A stretch of 64,000 bases of DNA from Deferrisomatales bacterium (lineage in GTDB: Bacteria > Desulfobacterota > Deferrisomatia > Deferrisomatales > JARGFW01): contig JARGFW010000002.1 of the NCBI GenBank assembly GCA_029211085.1, forward strand, positions 19,091-83,090, in the 5' to 3' direction. The notes below the pieces were generated by a model. The model did not search any database, had not been told where the DNA came from, and saw only the letters and a program-made list of their open reading frames with translations. A program made the position numbers and the translations under genes. Each line of letters starts with the position of its first letter. Positions within the stretch are counted from its first letter, which is position 1. Positions 24,155 to 32,938 of this stretch are shown here, piece after piece.

Positions 24155-25947
24155 AATCCCTGATGCGCCTCTACGCCTTCCTGCGCCCCTACCGGGGACG
24201 GTCGATCGCGGCCCTGCTGCTGCTGGTCGGCATGGTGGTGGCCGATCTCCTCATCCCCCGGCTGACCCAACGGATCATCGACCAGGGGATCTTGCAGAAC
24301 GACTTCCACGTGGTGCTCACCACGGCCCTGGTGATGCTGGGCGCCTCCCTCGTTTCAGCGGCGTTCGCCCTGGCCAACAACTTCCTCTCGGTGAGCGCCG
24401 CCATGGGCTTCGGGGCCGACGTGCGCGGCGCGCTGATGCGCAAGGTGCAGACCTTCTCCTTCGGCAACCTGGACCAACTGCAGACCGGCGCGCTGATCGT
24501 CCGCTCCACCAGCGACGTGAACGCGGTGCAGATGATCGTGCTGCTGTCCCTGCGCATCCTCACCCGGGGGCCGATCTGGATCCTGGGGGCGGTGGTGCTG
24601 CTGGTGCTCACCAGCCACCGGCTGGCCCTGATGATGGCCGGGTTCGTGCCCCTGATCGTGCTGCTGGTGTGGCTGTTCGCCCGCAAGATCCGCCCCATGT
24701 ACCTCGGGGTGCAGCAGGTGCTGGACCGGCTGAACACGGTGCTGCAGGAGAACCTGGCGGGGGTGCGGGTGGTCAAGGCGTTCGTGCGGGCCGACCGGGA
24801 GGCGGCCCGCTTCGACGCGGCCAACGAGCTCCTCATGGACCGCACGACCCGGGTGGCCCAGGTGCTGGCGGTGTTCATGCCCACCATGCTCCTGGTGGTC
24901 AACCTGGCCATCGCCGGGGCGGTCTGGATCGGCGGCTGGACGGCCCTGTCGGGGGGCATGACCGTGGGGGAGGTGGTGGCGGCGATCAACTACCTCTCCT
25001 TCGCCCTGTTCCCCCTGCTCATGCTGGCCGGCATGCTCGGGCCGCTGGCCTCCGCGGACGCCTCCGCGAGCCGCATCCTGGAGATCCTCGACGCCGAGCC
25101 CCAGGTGCGCCCGCCGGTAATTGCGCGCCGGCTCCCGGCGCCCCGGGGGCGGATCGCCTTCGAGGACGTGGGATTCCGCTACGCCGGCAACGGCGCGGAG
25201 CCGGTGCTCTCGGAGGTCTCGTTCGTGGCCGAGCCGGGGGAGACGGTGGCGGTGGTGGGGGCGACCGGGGCCGGCAAGTCGACCCTGATCCACCTCATAC
25301 CCCGGTTCTACGACGTGACCGCCGGCCGGGTCACCTTCGACGGGGTCGACGTGCGCGAGCTGGACCTGGGGTTCCTGCGGGGCCAGATCGGGGTGGCCCT
25401 CCAGGACGCGCTGCTGTTCGGCCGCAGCGTGCGCGACAACATCCGCTACGGCCGGGCGGACGCCCCGGACGCGGAGGTGCTGGCCGCGGCCCGGGCCGCC
25501 CAGGTCCACGAGTTCGCCGCGGAGCTCCCCCAGGGCTACGACACGGTGATCGGCCCGCGCGGGGTCACCCTCTCCGGCGGGCAGCGCCAGCGGGTCGCCA
25601 TCGCCCGGGCGCTGCTGGTGCGGCCCAAGGTGCTCATCCTCGACGACTCCACCAGCGCCCTGGACGCCGAGACCGAGGTGCGGCTGCAGGACGCCCTGGA
25701 CCGGCTCATCGCCGAGTCTCGGGGCGCCACCACCCGGATCATCGTCGCCCAGCGCATCAGCACGGTGCTCCTGGCCGACCGGATCCTGGTCCTGGACCAC
25801 GGGCGGATCGCCGCGGCGGGGCCCCACCGGGAGCTCCTGGGGTCGAGCGAGGTGTACCGGGACATCTACCGCTCCCAGCTGGGGACGGTGCCGAAGCAGA
25901 CCATGGGGACCGCCGGAGCGGCCGGCGGGGGGGCAGGGCGTGGCTAG
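24151..25947 (+). CDS. ABC exporter subunit A with degenerate catalytic site
   Basis: The 598-residue half-transporter has six membrane helices (1-310) and an ATPase domain with Walker A GATGAGKST and signature LSGGQ. Two positions are degenerate. Walker B reads LILDDSTSALD, with Asp in place of the catalytic Glu. The H-loop is IVAQRIST, with Gln in place of His. This is the pattern of the non-hydrolysing site subunit in heterodimeric exporters such as TM287/288 and BmrCD, and it predicts pairing with the next gene. Export of drugs or lipids is the likely role given the MarR gene upstream. The GTG start overlaps marR. Confidence 0.9.
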   Translation: MKSLMRLYAFLRPYRGRSIAALLLLVGMVVADLLIPRLTQRIIDQGILQNDFHVVLTTALVMLGASLVSAAFALANNFLSVSAAMGFGADVRGALMRKVQTFSFGNLDQLQTGALIVRSTSDVNAVQMIVLLSLRILTRGPIWILGAVVLLVLTSHRLALMMAGFVPLIVLLVWLFARKIRPMYLGVQQVLDRLNTVLQENLAGVRVVKAFVRADREAARFDAANELLMDRTTRVAQVLAVFMPTMLLVVNLAIAGAVWIGGWTALSGGMTVGEVVAAINYLSFALFPLLMLAGMLGPLASADASASRILEILDAEPQVRPPVIARRLPAPRGRIAFEDVGFRYAGNGAEPVLSEVSFVAEPGETVAVVGATGAGKSTLIHLIPRFYDVTAGRVTFDGVDVRELDLGFLRGQIGVALQDALLFGRSVRDNIRYGRADAPDAEVLAAARAAQVHEFAAELPQGYDTVIGPRGVTLSGGQRQRVAIARALLVRPKVLILDDSTSALDAETEVRLQDALDRLIAESRGATTRIIVAQRISTVLLADRILVLDHGRIAAAGPHRELLGSSEVYRDIYRSQLGTVPKQTMGTAGAAGGGAGRG

Positions 25948-27739
25948 CCGGGAGGCGCGGGGGCCGCAGACCCCCCGGGCGGGGGGCTTCGCCGGCCGGC
26001 GGGGGGGCCACGGCCGCCCCGTGGAACGGGCCAAGAACCCGAAGGGCGCCCTGCGGCGCCTGGCCCCCTACCTGCGCCCCCATCGCGGCGCCCTGGTCCT
26101 GGTGGCCCTGACGGCCGCCCTGGGCACCGGCATGGCCCTGGCCCGGCTGGCGCTGTTCATGGCGGGCGCCTACGCCCTGGCCGCGGCCGCCCAGCTGGTG
26201 CAGGGGGTGCTGCTCGCCGGGGTCTCCCAGCGGGCCATACGGGTGCTGCGGGGCGATCTGTTCGGCCACCTGCAGAGCCTGTCCCTGCGCTTCTTCGACA
26301 CCCGGGCCCAGGGCGACCTGATGAGCCGGCTCACCAACGACATGGACGCCATCAGCCGGGTGCTCACCGACCACGTGTCCCAGTTCTTCACCGGGCTGCT
26401 GTCCCTGGTGGGGATCGTCGCGATCCTGTTCGCCCTGAACCCCTGGCTCGCCCTGGGCTCCATGCTGGTCTTCCCCACCATGATCGGCCTGGTGGGCGTG
26501 GTGGGGCGGCGCACCCGGGCGGCGTTCCGCGCCTACCAGGCGGACCTGGGGGAGCTGAACAGCGTCCTCGAGGAGACCTACAGCGCCCAGCGGATCGTGC
26601 TCGCCTACGGGCAGGGGGACAGCGTGCTGTCCCGGTTCGACCGGGCCAACGCAGGGGTGCGCGCCACCGGCGTACGGGCCATGGCCCTGTCCCTGCTGGT
26701 GATGCCGCTGATGGGCATCCTGGCCAACGCCAACGTGGCGATCCTGGGGGGCCTCGGGGGCTGGATGGCGCTCCGGGGGCTGGTGACCATCGGCACCATC
26801 GCCGCGTTCATCTCCTACTCCCGGCGCTTCGCGGAGCCCCTGCGTCAGCTGGGCGGGCTGTACAACCAGATCCAGGGGGCCCTGGCCGGGGCGGAGCGGA
26901 TCTTCGAGGTGCTGGACACCGCGCCGGACCAGGCCGACCCACCCCACGCCCCCGAGCTAACCCGGGTGGTCGGGGCGGTGGAACTCGACCACGTGGGTTT
27001 CGCCTACGTCCCCGGCGTGCCGGTGCTCACCGACGTCTGCCTGCGCACCCGCCCCGGGGAGCGGATCGCCCTGGTGGGGCCCACCGGCGCGGGCAAGACC
27101 ACCCTGGTCAACCTGCTCTCCCGCTTCTACGACCTGGAGGAGGGGACGATCCGCATCGACGGCACGGACATCCGCAGCGTCACCCGGGACAGCGTGCGCC
27201 GCCAGCTCGGGGTGGTGCTGCAGCAGTCGTTCCTGTTCGCCGAGTCGGTGCTGGAGAACATCCGCTACGGCCGCCTCGACGCCAGCGACGAGGAGGTGTT
27301 CGCGGCGGCGCGGCTGGCCCGGGCGGACGGCTTCGTGCGCCGGCTCCCCCGGGGTTACCACACGGTGCTGTCCGAGGGGGGCGCGAGCCTGTCGGGGGGC
27401 CAGCGGCAGCTGCTGACCATCGCCCGGGCGATCCTCGCCGACCCGGCGATCCTGATCCTGGACGAGGCCACCAGCTCGGTGGACACCCGCACCGAGGTCC
27501 GCCTGCAGGAGGCCCTCCAGACCCTCATGCAGGGGCGCACGAGCTTCGTCATCGCCCACCGCATGTCGACCATCGCCACCGCGGACCAGGTGGTGGTGAT
27601 CGAGGGCGGGCGCATCGTCGAACGGGGCACCCACGAGGAGCTCCGCGCCGCCGGCGGCGCCTACCAGCGCCTGTACCTGAGCCAGTTCCGGGGGGAGGCG
27701 GACCCCCTGGAACAGGTGCCCGCCCCGTCGGAAGGGTGA
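25940..27739 (+). CDS. ABC exporter subunit B with canonical ATPase site, shortened first membrane hairpin
   Basis: The 599-residue protein overlaps subunit A by 8 nt. It keeps the canonical Walker A GPTGAGKTT, LSGGQ, Walker B LILDEATSSVD and IAHRMST H-loop, so it would supply the active site of the heterodimer. The N-terminus carries a 30-residue Gly/Arg-rich extension. Between the start of helix 1 (GALVLVALTAALG) and helix 2 (RLALFMAGAYALAAA) about 20 residues normally forming the end of helix 1 and the first external loop are absent, compared with subunit A and ordinary exporters. This could be an in-frame deletion. Whether the protein still folds is uncertain. Confidence 0.88.
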   Translation: MASREARGPQTPRAGGFAGRRGGHGRPVERAKNPKGALRRLAPYLRPHRGALVLVALTAALGTGMALARLALFMAGAYALAAAAQLVQGVLLAGVSQRAIRVLRGDLFGHLQSLSLRFFDTRAQGDLMSRLTNDMDAISRVLTDHVSQFFTGLLSLVGIVAILFALNPWLALGSMLVFPTMIGLVGVVGRRTRAAFRAYQADLGELNSVLEETYSAQRIVLAYGQGDSVLSRFDRANAGVRATGVRAMALSLLVMPLMGILANANVAILGGLGGWMALRGLVTIGTIAAFISYSRRFAEPLRQLGGLYNQIQGALAGAERIFEVLDTAPDQADPPHAPELTRVVGAVELDHVGFAYVPGVPVLTDVCLRTRPGERIALVGPTGAGKTTLVNLLSRFYDLEEGTIRIDGTDIRSVTRDSVRRQLGVVLQQSFLFAESVLENIRYGRLDASDEEVFAAARLARADGFVRRLPRGYHTVLSEGGASLSGGQRQLLTIARAILADPAILILDEATSSVDTRTEVRLQEALQTLMQGRTSFVIAHRMSTIATADQVVVIEGGRIVERGTHEELRAAGGAYQRLYLSQFRGEADPLEQVPAPSEG

Positions 27740-27795
27740 AGGATGGGCTCGGGACGGGGCCGCGTGCTGCGGCGCTGAGATCAAGGGCTGGTTTT

Positions 27796-28066
27796 GGACA
27801 GGATCTCACGGATCTCACGGATCGGAAGATCAAAGACGGAAGGTCAGAGGCTCTTTTTGACAGGATTAACAGGATGAACAGGATGGGAAGTTCAAAGGCG
27901 AAAAACCGGTGGTTCAGGGGTTGGTCCTGAGATCCGTGTGATCCCGGCCAAGAAAAGGTCTTTCCGGTTCAAGGTCGGGGGCTGGTCTTGGACGGGATCA
28001 ACGGGGCCTAAACTTCAATAGCGAATTGGCTTTTTCATCCTGTCCATCCTGTTAATCCTGTCAAAA
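27796..28066. repeat. Intergenic repeat cluster with long inverted arms
   Basis: TTTTTGACAGGATTAACAGG continuing with ATGAACAGGATG (27854-27885) has its complement at 28036-28066 (CATCCTGT CCATCCTGTT AATCCTGTCAAAA). Related words occur at 27796 (GGACAGGATCTCACGGATC) and 28103. The unit is built from repeated ACAGGAT/CACGGAT words and is of the kind scattered between genes in many proteobacterial genomes. A related pair lies at 48279-48397. No gene is present in 27740-28159. Confidence 0.65.
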
Positions 28067-28159
28067 GAAGAACGCACTTCGGTCCACGGTCTGTGTCCGT
28101 TCTTGACAGAATCTCACAGCGGGGAAAGGCGAGACCGACCCCGTCCTGGCCCTCCCTGC

Positions 28160-28537
28160 TCAGCTGCGCCCGGTTCCGAACAGCACCAGGTCCGCGCCCC
28201 CGTCTTCCCTGCGGTCGCTGCGCAGCAACTCCATGTGGCGCAGCACCGCCAGGGCCCGCTTCGCCTCGGGCGGGCGCACGCCGAACAGGGCGGGGACCGC
28301 TTCTCGGGACACGCGAACGTCCTTCTTCACCCGCTCGAAGATCGCCTTCTCCAACCCCTTGAGTTCGCCCTCACCCCCCGCGGAGGTGGCAGCCCCCGTT
28401 GCCAGCTTCACCGCCCACGGGTCGCAACCCTGAGCGGGGCTCATCGCGTCCATCAGGCAGTCTTCGCACAGGTTCTGGCTACCGTGCGCCATGGCCTCTT
28501 CGGGCTCGACAACGGTTCCGCAGCGATCACACTTCAT
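28160..28537 (-). CDS. Small zinc-ribbon protein with C-terminal winged-helix-like region
   Basis: The 125-residue protein starts MKCDRCGTVVEP and continues NLCEDCLMDAMSPAQGCDPWAV, giving two CxxC pairs that should bind one zinc. The second half (LEKAIFERVKKDVRVSREA, then LFGVRPPEAKRALAVLRHMEL) looks like a small winged-helix domain. Conserved proteins with this head (CDRCG ... LCEDC ... SPAxxCDPWAV) exist in several proteobacteria, and their function is unknown. The ATG has GGAGAGAG upstream. It is minus-strand and follows the tiny ORF at 28564. Confidence 0.75.
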   Translation of the reverse strand: MKCDRCGTVVEPEEAMAHGSQNLCEDCLMDAMSPAQGCDPWAVKLATGAATSAGGEGELKGLEKAIFERVKKDVRVSREAVPALFGVRPPEAKRALAVLRHMELLRSDRREDGGADLVLFGTGRS

Positions 28538-28563
28538 GGTCTCTCTCCTTGGGGCGCCGCGGG

Positions 28564-28704
28564 TCAGGCGCCCGGTTCATCGAGCCGGTCCACCACCACG
28601 GTGGCGGCTGCGTGGGGTTGGACGAACGCTTCCATGACCTCCCGGAGTTCCCGCCCCGGGGCTTTGAGGCGTTCCTCCCCGCCGACGTCGGGGCCATGTC
28701 TCAT
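28564..28704 (-). CDS. Possible 46-residue protein of unknown function
   Basis: A short frame (MRHGPDVGGEERLKAPG ... VMEAFVQPHAAATVVVDRLDEPGA) lies 27 nt upstream of the zinc-ribbon gene on the same strand. GGGAGG precedes the ATG but with almost no spacing. The composition looks like protein. It could instead be the end of a decayed gene. I cannot assign a family. Confidence 0.3.
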   Translation of the reverse strand: MRHGPDVGGEERLKAPGRELREVMEAFVQPHAAATVVVDRLDEPGA

Positions 28705-28832
28705 CCCTCCCGTTTCGCCCGTGGTGGGCGGACGGTCCGGTGCCTGGTTTCTACCACGCCCCTCCTGGGGGCGGAACGTCCACCGACCCGGTACCCGCGG
28801 AGTGCGCCCGCGTCCCGACCCGAGGGGCGGGG

Positions 28833-29840
28833 TCACTGCAGGACGGGTCCGGCGCTGTAGCCTGCAAACCGCTGCCGATACTCCTTCGGCCCCATCCCCG
28901 TGAGCCGGACGAACACCTTGCGGAAGTAGGAGACATCCTCGTACCCGACCTGGTAGGTGATCTCCTGGAAGGTCAGGTCGCCTTCCTCCAGCAGCCGCCT
29001 GGCGGTCTCCACCCGGAGTTGCTGCAGATACCCCAGCGGGGTCACCCCGATGGCCTGTCGGAAGCGGCGTTCCAGGGAGCGGCGGCTGATCCGGTATTTC
29101 CAGGCCAGCCGGTCGTAATCCAGGGGCTCCGTGGGATGGGTTTCCATCCACTCCTGGGCCTTCCCGACCACCGGATCCCCGTGCTGCCTTGGTGCGAGGA
29201 AAGCGGCGTAGGGGCTCTGGGCCTCCCGTCCCAGGTCCAGGAGCATGGTCTTGGCGGACTGCACGGAGGCTTGCCGGCCACAGAACTTCTCCACCAGGTA
29301 GAGGGACAGGTCCATCCCGGCACTCACCCCGGCGGAACAATAGAGGCGGCCCTGGTCGAGGAACATCCTGTCTTCCCGCAACCGCACCTGGGGGTATCTA
29401 CGCCGGAACATCTCCGCGAACCCCCAGTGGAGGGTCGCCCCTTTGCCGTCGAGCAGACCGGTCTCCGCCAGCAGGAACGCGCCGGTGCAGATGCTGGCCA
29501 CGTGGGCACCGCGCTGGTACTGCCGGCGGATCCAGGGGACCAGTCCCGGTCCCGTTTCCATGACCTGATCGATGTAGGTCGCCGATGCGATGACGAGCAG
29601 ATCCGTCTGCTCGATGGCCTCGATGCCGGCGTGGGGTTGGACCAGGACGTTGTTCAGGCACTGGATGGGCCGGCCGTCCACCGAGGCGATGGCCACGTCG
29701 AAGAACGGGGTGGGCGGGGTGTTTCCCAACCGGTGCCAGAGCCGCCCCGCCTGGTTGAGGATGTCCATGGGGCCGAAGATGGTGGTGGCCATGGACTTGT
29801 GGCATCCGAGGATGGTGGCCTTCCGGACCGCGCCAGCCAT
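28833..29840 (-). CDS. GlxA-type transcriptional regulator (DJ-1/PfpI domain plus AraC HTH)
   Basis: The 335-residue protein has an N-terminal class-I glutamine-amidotransferase-like domain. Its nucleophile elbow ICTGAFLLAETGLLDG holds the conserved cysteine. From residue 225 there is an AraC DNA-binding domain with two HTH units (YRISRRSLERRFRQAIGVTP and ITYQVGYEDVSYFRKVF, then TGMGPKEYRQRF). Such GlxA regulators often sense small metabolites and control nearby catabolic genes. It lies downstream of nothing obviously related and is divergent from the DUF3795 gene. It might control that gene or, less likely, the N-heterocycle cluster 2 kb away. Confidence 0.88.
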   Translation of the reverse strand: MAGAVRKATILGCHKSMATTIFGPMDILNQAGRLWHRLGNTPPTPFFDVAIASVDGRPIQCLNNVLVQPHAGIEAIEQTDLLVIASATYIDQVMETGPGLVPWIRRQYQRGAHVASICTGAFLLAETGLLDGKGATLHWGFAEMFRRRYPQVRLREDRMFLDQGRLYCSAGVSAGMDLSLYLVEKFCGRQASVQSAKTMLLDLGREAQSPYAAFLAPRQHGDPVVGKAQEWMETHPTEPLDYDRLAWKYRISRRSLERRFRQAIGVTPLGYLQQLRVETARRLLEEGDLTFQEITYQVGYEDVSYFRKVFVRLTGMGPKEYRQRFAGYSAGPVLQ

Positions 29841-29992
29841 GGAGGACGTCCCTTTCCGGCACCCGGGCCGACCCCGTGGGCCCGCCCGCGGGGTTTGGCG
29901 TTATCGCCCTTGATAATGTCGTTTATGCCACTCCCGGTGCCGCGGCGCAACCGCTACTATCGGGGCACCCCATGCAGAAAAGGAGACCGACC

Positions 29993-30448
29993 ATGACCTC
30001 TGCATCGATGCTGGCGTCACTGGCCCCCTGCGGCCTGAGCTGCGAGACGTGCTTTGCCCATGTGGACGGAGATATCCGGCGGTACAGCATCCAGCTGCGG
30101 GAGCGGTTGGGGCACTTCGAGGCGTATGCCCAGCGGTTCGAGACCCTGCTGGGTGACCCGGTTTTTTCGAAGTACCCCGCGTTCAATGAGATGCTCGACT
30201 ACTTCGCTTCCGAGAACTGCCGGGGCTGCCGCAACGAGCAGTGCAAACTGCTCAAGACCTGTGGCGTGCGCGGGTGTCACCAGGAGAAAGGCGTCGAGTA
30301 CTGCTACCAGTGCGACGAGTTCCCCTGCGACAGGACCAACTTCGACGAGCAACTCCACGGGGCCTGGGTGAGGATCAACGAGAAGATCCGCGCCAAGGGC
30401 ATCGAAGCCTACTACGCGCGAACCAAGACCTCCCCCAGATACCTATGA
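29993..30448 (+). CDS. DUF3795 cysteine-rich protein
   Basis: The 151-residue protein has the DUF3795 pattern: LAPCGLSCETCFAHVDGDI at the N-terminus, then ENCRGCRNEQCKLLKTCGVR and GVEYCYQCDEFPC. That is about a dozen cysteines in CxxC/CxxxC spacings, probably binding zinc or an iron-sulfur cluster. Function is unknown. I start at 29993 because AAAAGGAG stands 7-8 nt upstream. The ATG at 29972 lies before that site. It is divergent from the GlxA-type regulator. Confidence 0.85.
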   Translation: MTSASMLASLAPCGLSCETCFAHVDGDIRRYSIQLRERLGHFEAYAQRFETLLGDPVFSKYPAFNEMLDYFASENCRGCRNEQCKLLKTCGVRGCHQEKGVEYCYQCDEFPCDRTNFDEQLHGAWVRINEKIRAKGIEAYYARTKTSPRYL

Positions 30449-30555
30449 AGAACGGCGGGCCGGGGCCCTTGGCCAGGCGGGCGGACGAGGGGTGCCCCGA
30501 GCCGGCTGCGGTCTTTGCCTTTTGAGATTCCGGGGTGGCACGGTTTCCGGACGCA

Positions 30556-30584
30556 AGGAGGGCCCCGCATCGCGGGGCCCTCCT
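30556..30584 (+). terminator. Bidirectional terminator hairpin
   Basis: AGGAGGGCCCCGC pairs perfectly with GCGGGGCCCTCCT around an ATC loop, about 105 nt after the DUF3795 stop and 80 nt from the end of the convergent aldehyde dehydrogenase gene. The T tract is weak on both sides. Confidence 0.6.
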
Positions 30585-30664
30585 CGGGTCTTCGTGCCGG
30601 GTCCAGGGGCCGTGCCGGTGCGTCTACGGGGACGCCGCGCGGCAGCCCGGCGCCGACCCGACGG

Positions 30665-32149
30665 CTACACCCACCGGGTGGTGACCGTCTTCTCGTCGAG
30701 GAACAGCCGCATCGACGCCATGCGGCTCTTGGCCGTGCCCAGGAAGGATTCGCGCTTGGACCCCAGGGGGAAGAACGCGTAGGGCTGGGGCACGGCGACG
30801 TTGATGCCCACGTTACCGACGATCGCCTCGCGGGTGAACTTGCGCGCCGCCTTGCCGCTCTCGGTGAAGATGCAGGCGGAGTGGCCGTAGTTGGTCTTGT
30901 TGTTGATCCAGTCCAGCGCCTCGTCCAAGCTCCCGGCCTGCATCAGCACCGCCACCGGGCCGAAGGACTCCTCTTTGGCGGTGGCCATGTCGGGGTTGCC
31001 GTTCTCCAGGATCGTCGGCGCCAGGAAGTAGCCGTTCTCGTAGCCTTGGACCACGGGGTTGCGCCCGTCCAGCACTATCTTGCACCCCTCGGCCAGAGCC
31101 CGGTCGATCCAGTCGATGACCTTGTCCTTGCCGGCCTGGGTGCACATGGGACCCAGTTCGGTGGTGTCGTCCAGGCCGTAGCCGAGCTTCATGGTCCGGG
31201 CCGCCGCCACGCACTTCTCCTTGAACTCCTCGTAGCGCCCGCCCACCAGGATCACGTTGTCCGAGCCCAGACAGCGCTGACCTCCCATACCGAAACAGGA
31301 GCGCAGCAACCACTCGGCCACCTGGTCCAGATTGGCATCGGGCATGACGACCACGTTGTTCTTGCCGTTGCCGTTCAGGGACGACGGTTTGCCGAGTTCG
31401 CCGCAGATCCTGTGCAGCTCCCAGCTGGCGGCGGTGGAGCCGATCAGGCCCACGCCCTGGATCTCGGGCTGCTCGAGGATGTACTTGTTGATGGCGCGGC
31501 CGCCGTGGACCAGGTTGATCACCCCGGCGGGAAAACCCACCTCAGTGGCGGCCCGGGCGATGGCGTCGGCCGCCACCGGGTCCTGCCGGCTGGGGCTCAC
31601 CACCACCGGGCAGCCCGCGGCCAGGGCGTAGGGCACGAAGGACGACCATGCGTGCATGGGGATGTTGCCGGGAGTGATGATCAGAAACGGCCCCAGGGGC
31701 TCGTAGACCATGTGCTGGTCGATGCCGGTGGCCAGTTGGTCCAGGTGCTCGTTGTCCTTCACCAGCCGGTAGGCGGCAGCGCACGCCGACTCCACGTTCT
31801 CGATCACCCGGCGCACCGAGCCCCGGGACTCGCCGATGGTGCGGCCGTGGTCCTGGCTCAGCACCCGGCTGAGTTCTTCGGCCTTCTGGTCGAGCTTGGT
31901 GCGGAGGTCGAACAGCAAGCGGGCCCGGTCGCGCAGGCACACGTCCTTCCACACGTGGAACGCCTTCTCGGCGGCCACCACCGCCGCCCGGGCCTCTTCG
32001 TGGGTGGCCTCGGGTACCTCGGCGATCACCTCATTGGTGGCCGGGTTGGTGACCGGTTGGACCCGGGTGGACTTGGACTCCACCCACTCGCCGCCGATCA
32101 GGAACTTGAGCTTGCCGTAGTGCTGCTTCACTTCGGTTATCAGCGCCAT
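30665..32149 (-). CDS. CoA-acylating aldehyde dehydrogenase of the methylmalonate-semialdehyde dehydrogenase (MmsA) type
   Basis: The 494-residue ALDH has FLIGGEWVESKS and NPATNEVIAEVPEAT at the N-terminus, GPFLIITPGNIPM for the cofactor site, the catalytic cysteine in GMGGQRCLGSDN, and the C-terminal DEKTVTTRW. All of these are MmsA traits. MmsA enzymes convert a 2-substituted malonate semialdehyde into an acyl-CoA plus CO2. The gene is the last of the minus-strand catabolic cluster. 2-Formylglutarate, the product expected from the enamidase in this cluster, carries the same beta-aldehyde-acid group, so glutaryl-CoA formation is a plausible role. No acyl-CoA genes follow within the window. 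An ordinary valine or inositol function cannot be excluded. Confidence 0.85.
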   Translation of the reverse strand: MALITEVKQHYGKLKFLIGGEWVESKSTRVQPVTNPATNEVIAEVPEATHEEARAAVVAAEKAFHVWKDVCLRDRARLLFDLRTKLDQKAEELSRVLSQDHGRTIGESRGSVRRVIENVESACAAAYRLVKDNEHLDQLATGIDQHMVYEPLGPFLIITPGNIPMHAWSSFVPYALAAGCPVVVSPSRQDPVAADAIARAATEVGFPAGVINLVHGGRAINKYILEQPEIQGVGLIGSTAASWELHRICGELGKPSSLNGNGKNNVVVMPDANLDQVAEWLLRSCFGMGGQRCLGSDNVILVGGRYEEFKEKCVAAARTMKLGYGLDDTTELGPMCTQAGKDKVIDWIDRALAEGCKIVLDGRNPVVQGYENGYFLAPTILENGNPDMATAKEESFGPVAVLMQAGSLDEALDWINNKTNYGHSACIFTESGKAARKFTREAIVGNVGINVAVPQPYAFFPLGSKRESFLGTAKSRMASMRLFLDEKTVTTRWV

Positions 32150-32179
32150 GTCTGGAACCTCCTTTGGGCTTTCGGCTGG

Positions 32180-32357
32180 GAAGCCAGGAAGCTAGGAGGC
32201 TCGGAAGCACCCCGCCCAACCTGTCCCGGCACAAGAGTTCTCATTCGCAACCGGGCCGCCGGAGACGGCCTGGCACACTAGGGTGGATCGCACGCAGCGG
32301 ACCCACCGGACTTTCAGCACGCAGCTATCAGCTGTCAGCCTCCTGGCTTCCTGCTTC
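32180..32357. repeat. Intergenic element with imperfect terminal inverted repeats
   Basis: GAAGCCAGGAAGCTAGGAGG (32180) recurs inverted as AGCCTCCTGGCTTCCTGCTTC (32337-32357) with two differences, enclosing about 135 nt without a gene. Words such as GCTATCAGCTGTCAGC next to it recur in inverted form near 35368 (GCTGATAGCTGTCA). It is probably a small non-coding genomic repeat sitting between the aldehyde dehydrogenase and DUF1185 genes. Confidence 0.45.
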
Positions 32358-32359
32358 GC

Positions 32360-32938
32360 CTAGCGCAACCCGTCCTTCTTCTCGGCCTCTCCCACGGTGA
32401 GCCCGCCCACCCGCGGCAGGGGGCGTCCGGAGTCGGTCACCACCAGGGCGACCACGATCTCGTTGCCCCGGGGGGCGTCCTGGACCCGGACGGGCATGGC
32501 GTCGAAGTGGGTGCGGACGAACGCGGCGTCCTTGTAGTGCACGGGCACGTCGATCTCGGTGCCGGGGGTGCCCATCTTCTTGGCCGAGGGGATGATGGAC
32601 TTGCCGCCCCCCAGGGCCGCCCGGAAGGGCGCACCCAGCTTGGGGTGGAGGAGGGCGGCGGCGTGCTCCAACTCGCCCTGGCTGCCCACGATCGCGGCCT
32701 TGCCGTAGCTCTCCGCCTGCTCGGGCCGGATGCCCAGGGCCTCCACCGCCTTGCGGCCTAGGAGCGCGCCGAGCTCCTCCCCGGTCTGCATCAACTCCGC
32801 GAGGTCCTCCACGTACCGGCCCGCGAACGGGTTGACGATCACCGCCGCCGCCGCGGCCCGCCGGGTGGGCGGATGTACCGGACGACCGGCCTCGGTGCGG
32901 GTCTCTTCCACGATGGTCACGATCTTGCGAATTTCCAT
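32360..32938 (-). CDS. DUF1185 (amino acid synthesis family) protein
   Basis: The 192-residue protein begins MEIRKIVTIVEETRTEAGRP and contains AAAVIVNPFAGRYVEDLAEL, ALGGGKSIIPSAKKMG and EIDVPVHYKDAAFVR. This is the DUF1185/AA_synth family, which is structurally known but has no proven reaction. I start at 32938, where GGAGGAGAAGCC precedes the ATG. The gene's start overlaps the UPF0280 stop by 22 nt, so the two are coupled. Its fixed place in a cluster with enamidase and the 6-hydroxynicotinate-reductase-like protein suggests a step in N-heterocycle breakdown or cofactor handling. Confidence 0.85.
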   Translation of the reverse strand: MEIRKIVTIVEETRTEAGRPVHPPTRRAAAAAVIVNPFAGRYVEDLAELMQTGEELGALLGRKAVEALGIRPEQAESYGKAAIVGSQGELEHAAALLHPKLGAPFRAALGGGKSIIPSAKKMGTPGTEIDVPVHYKDAAFVRTHFDAMPVRVQDAPRGNEIVVALVVTDSGRPLPRVGGLTVGEAEKKDGLR

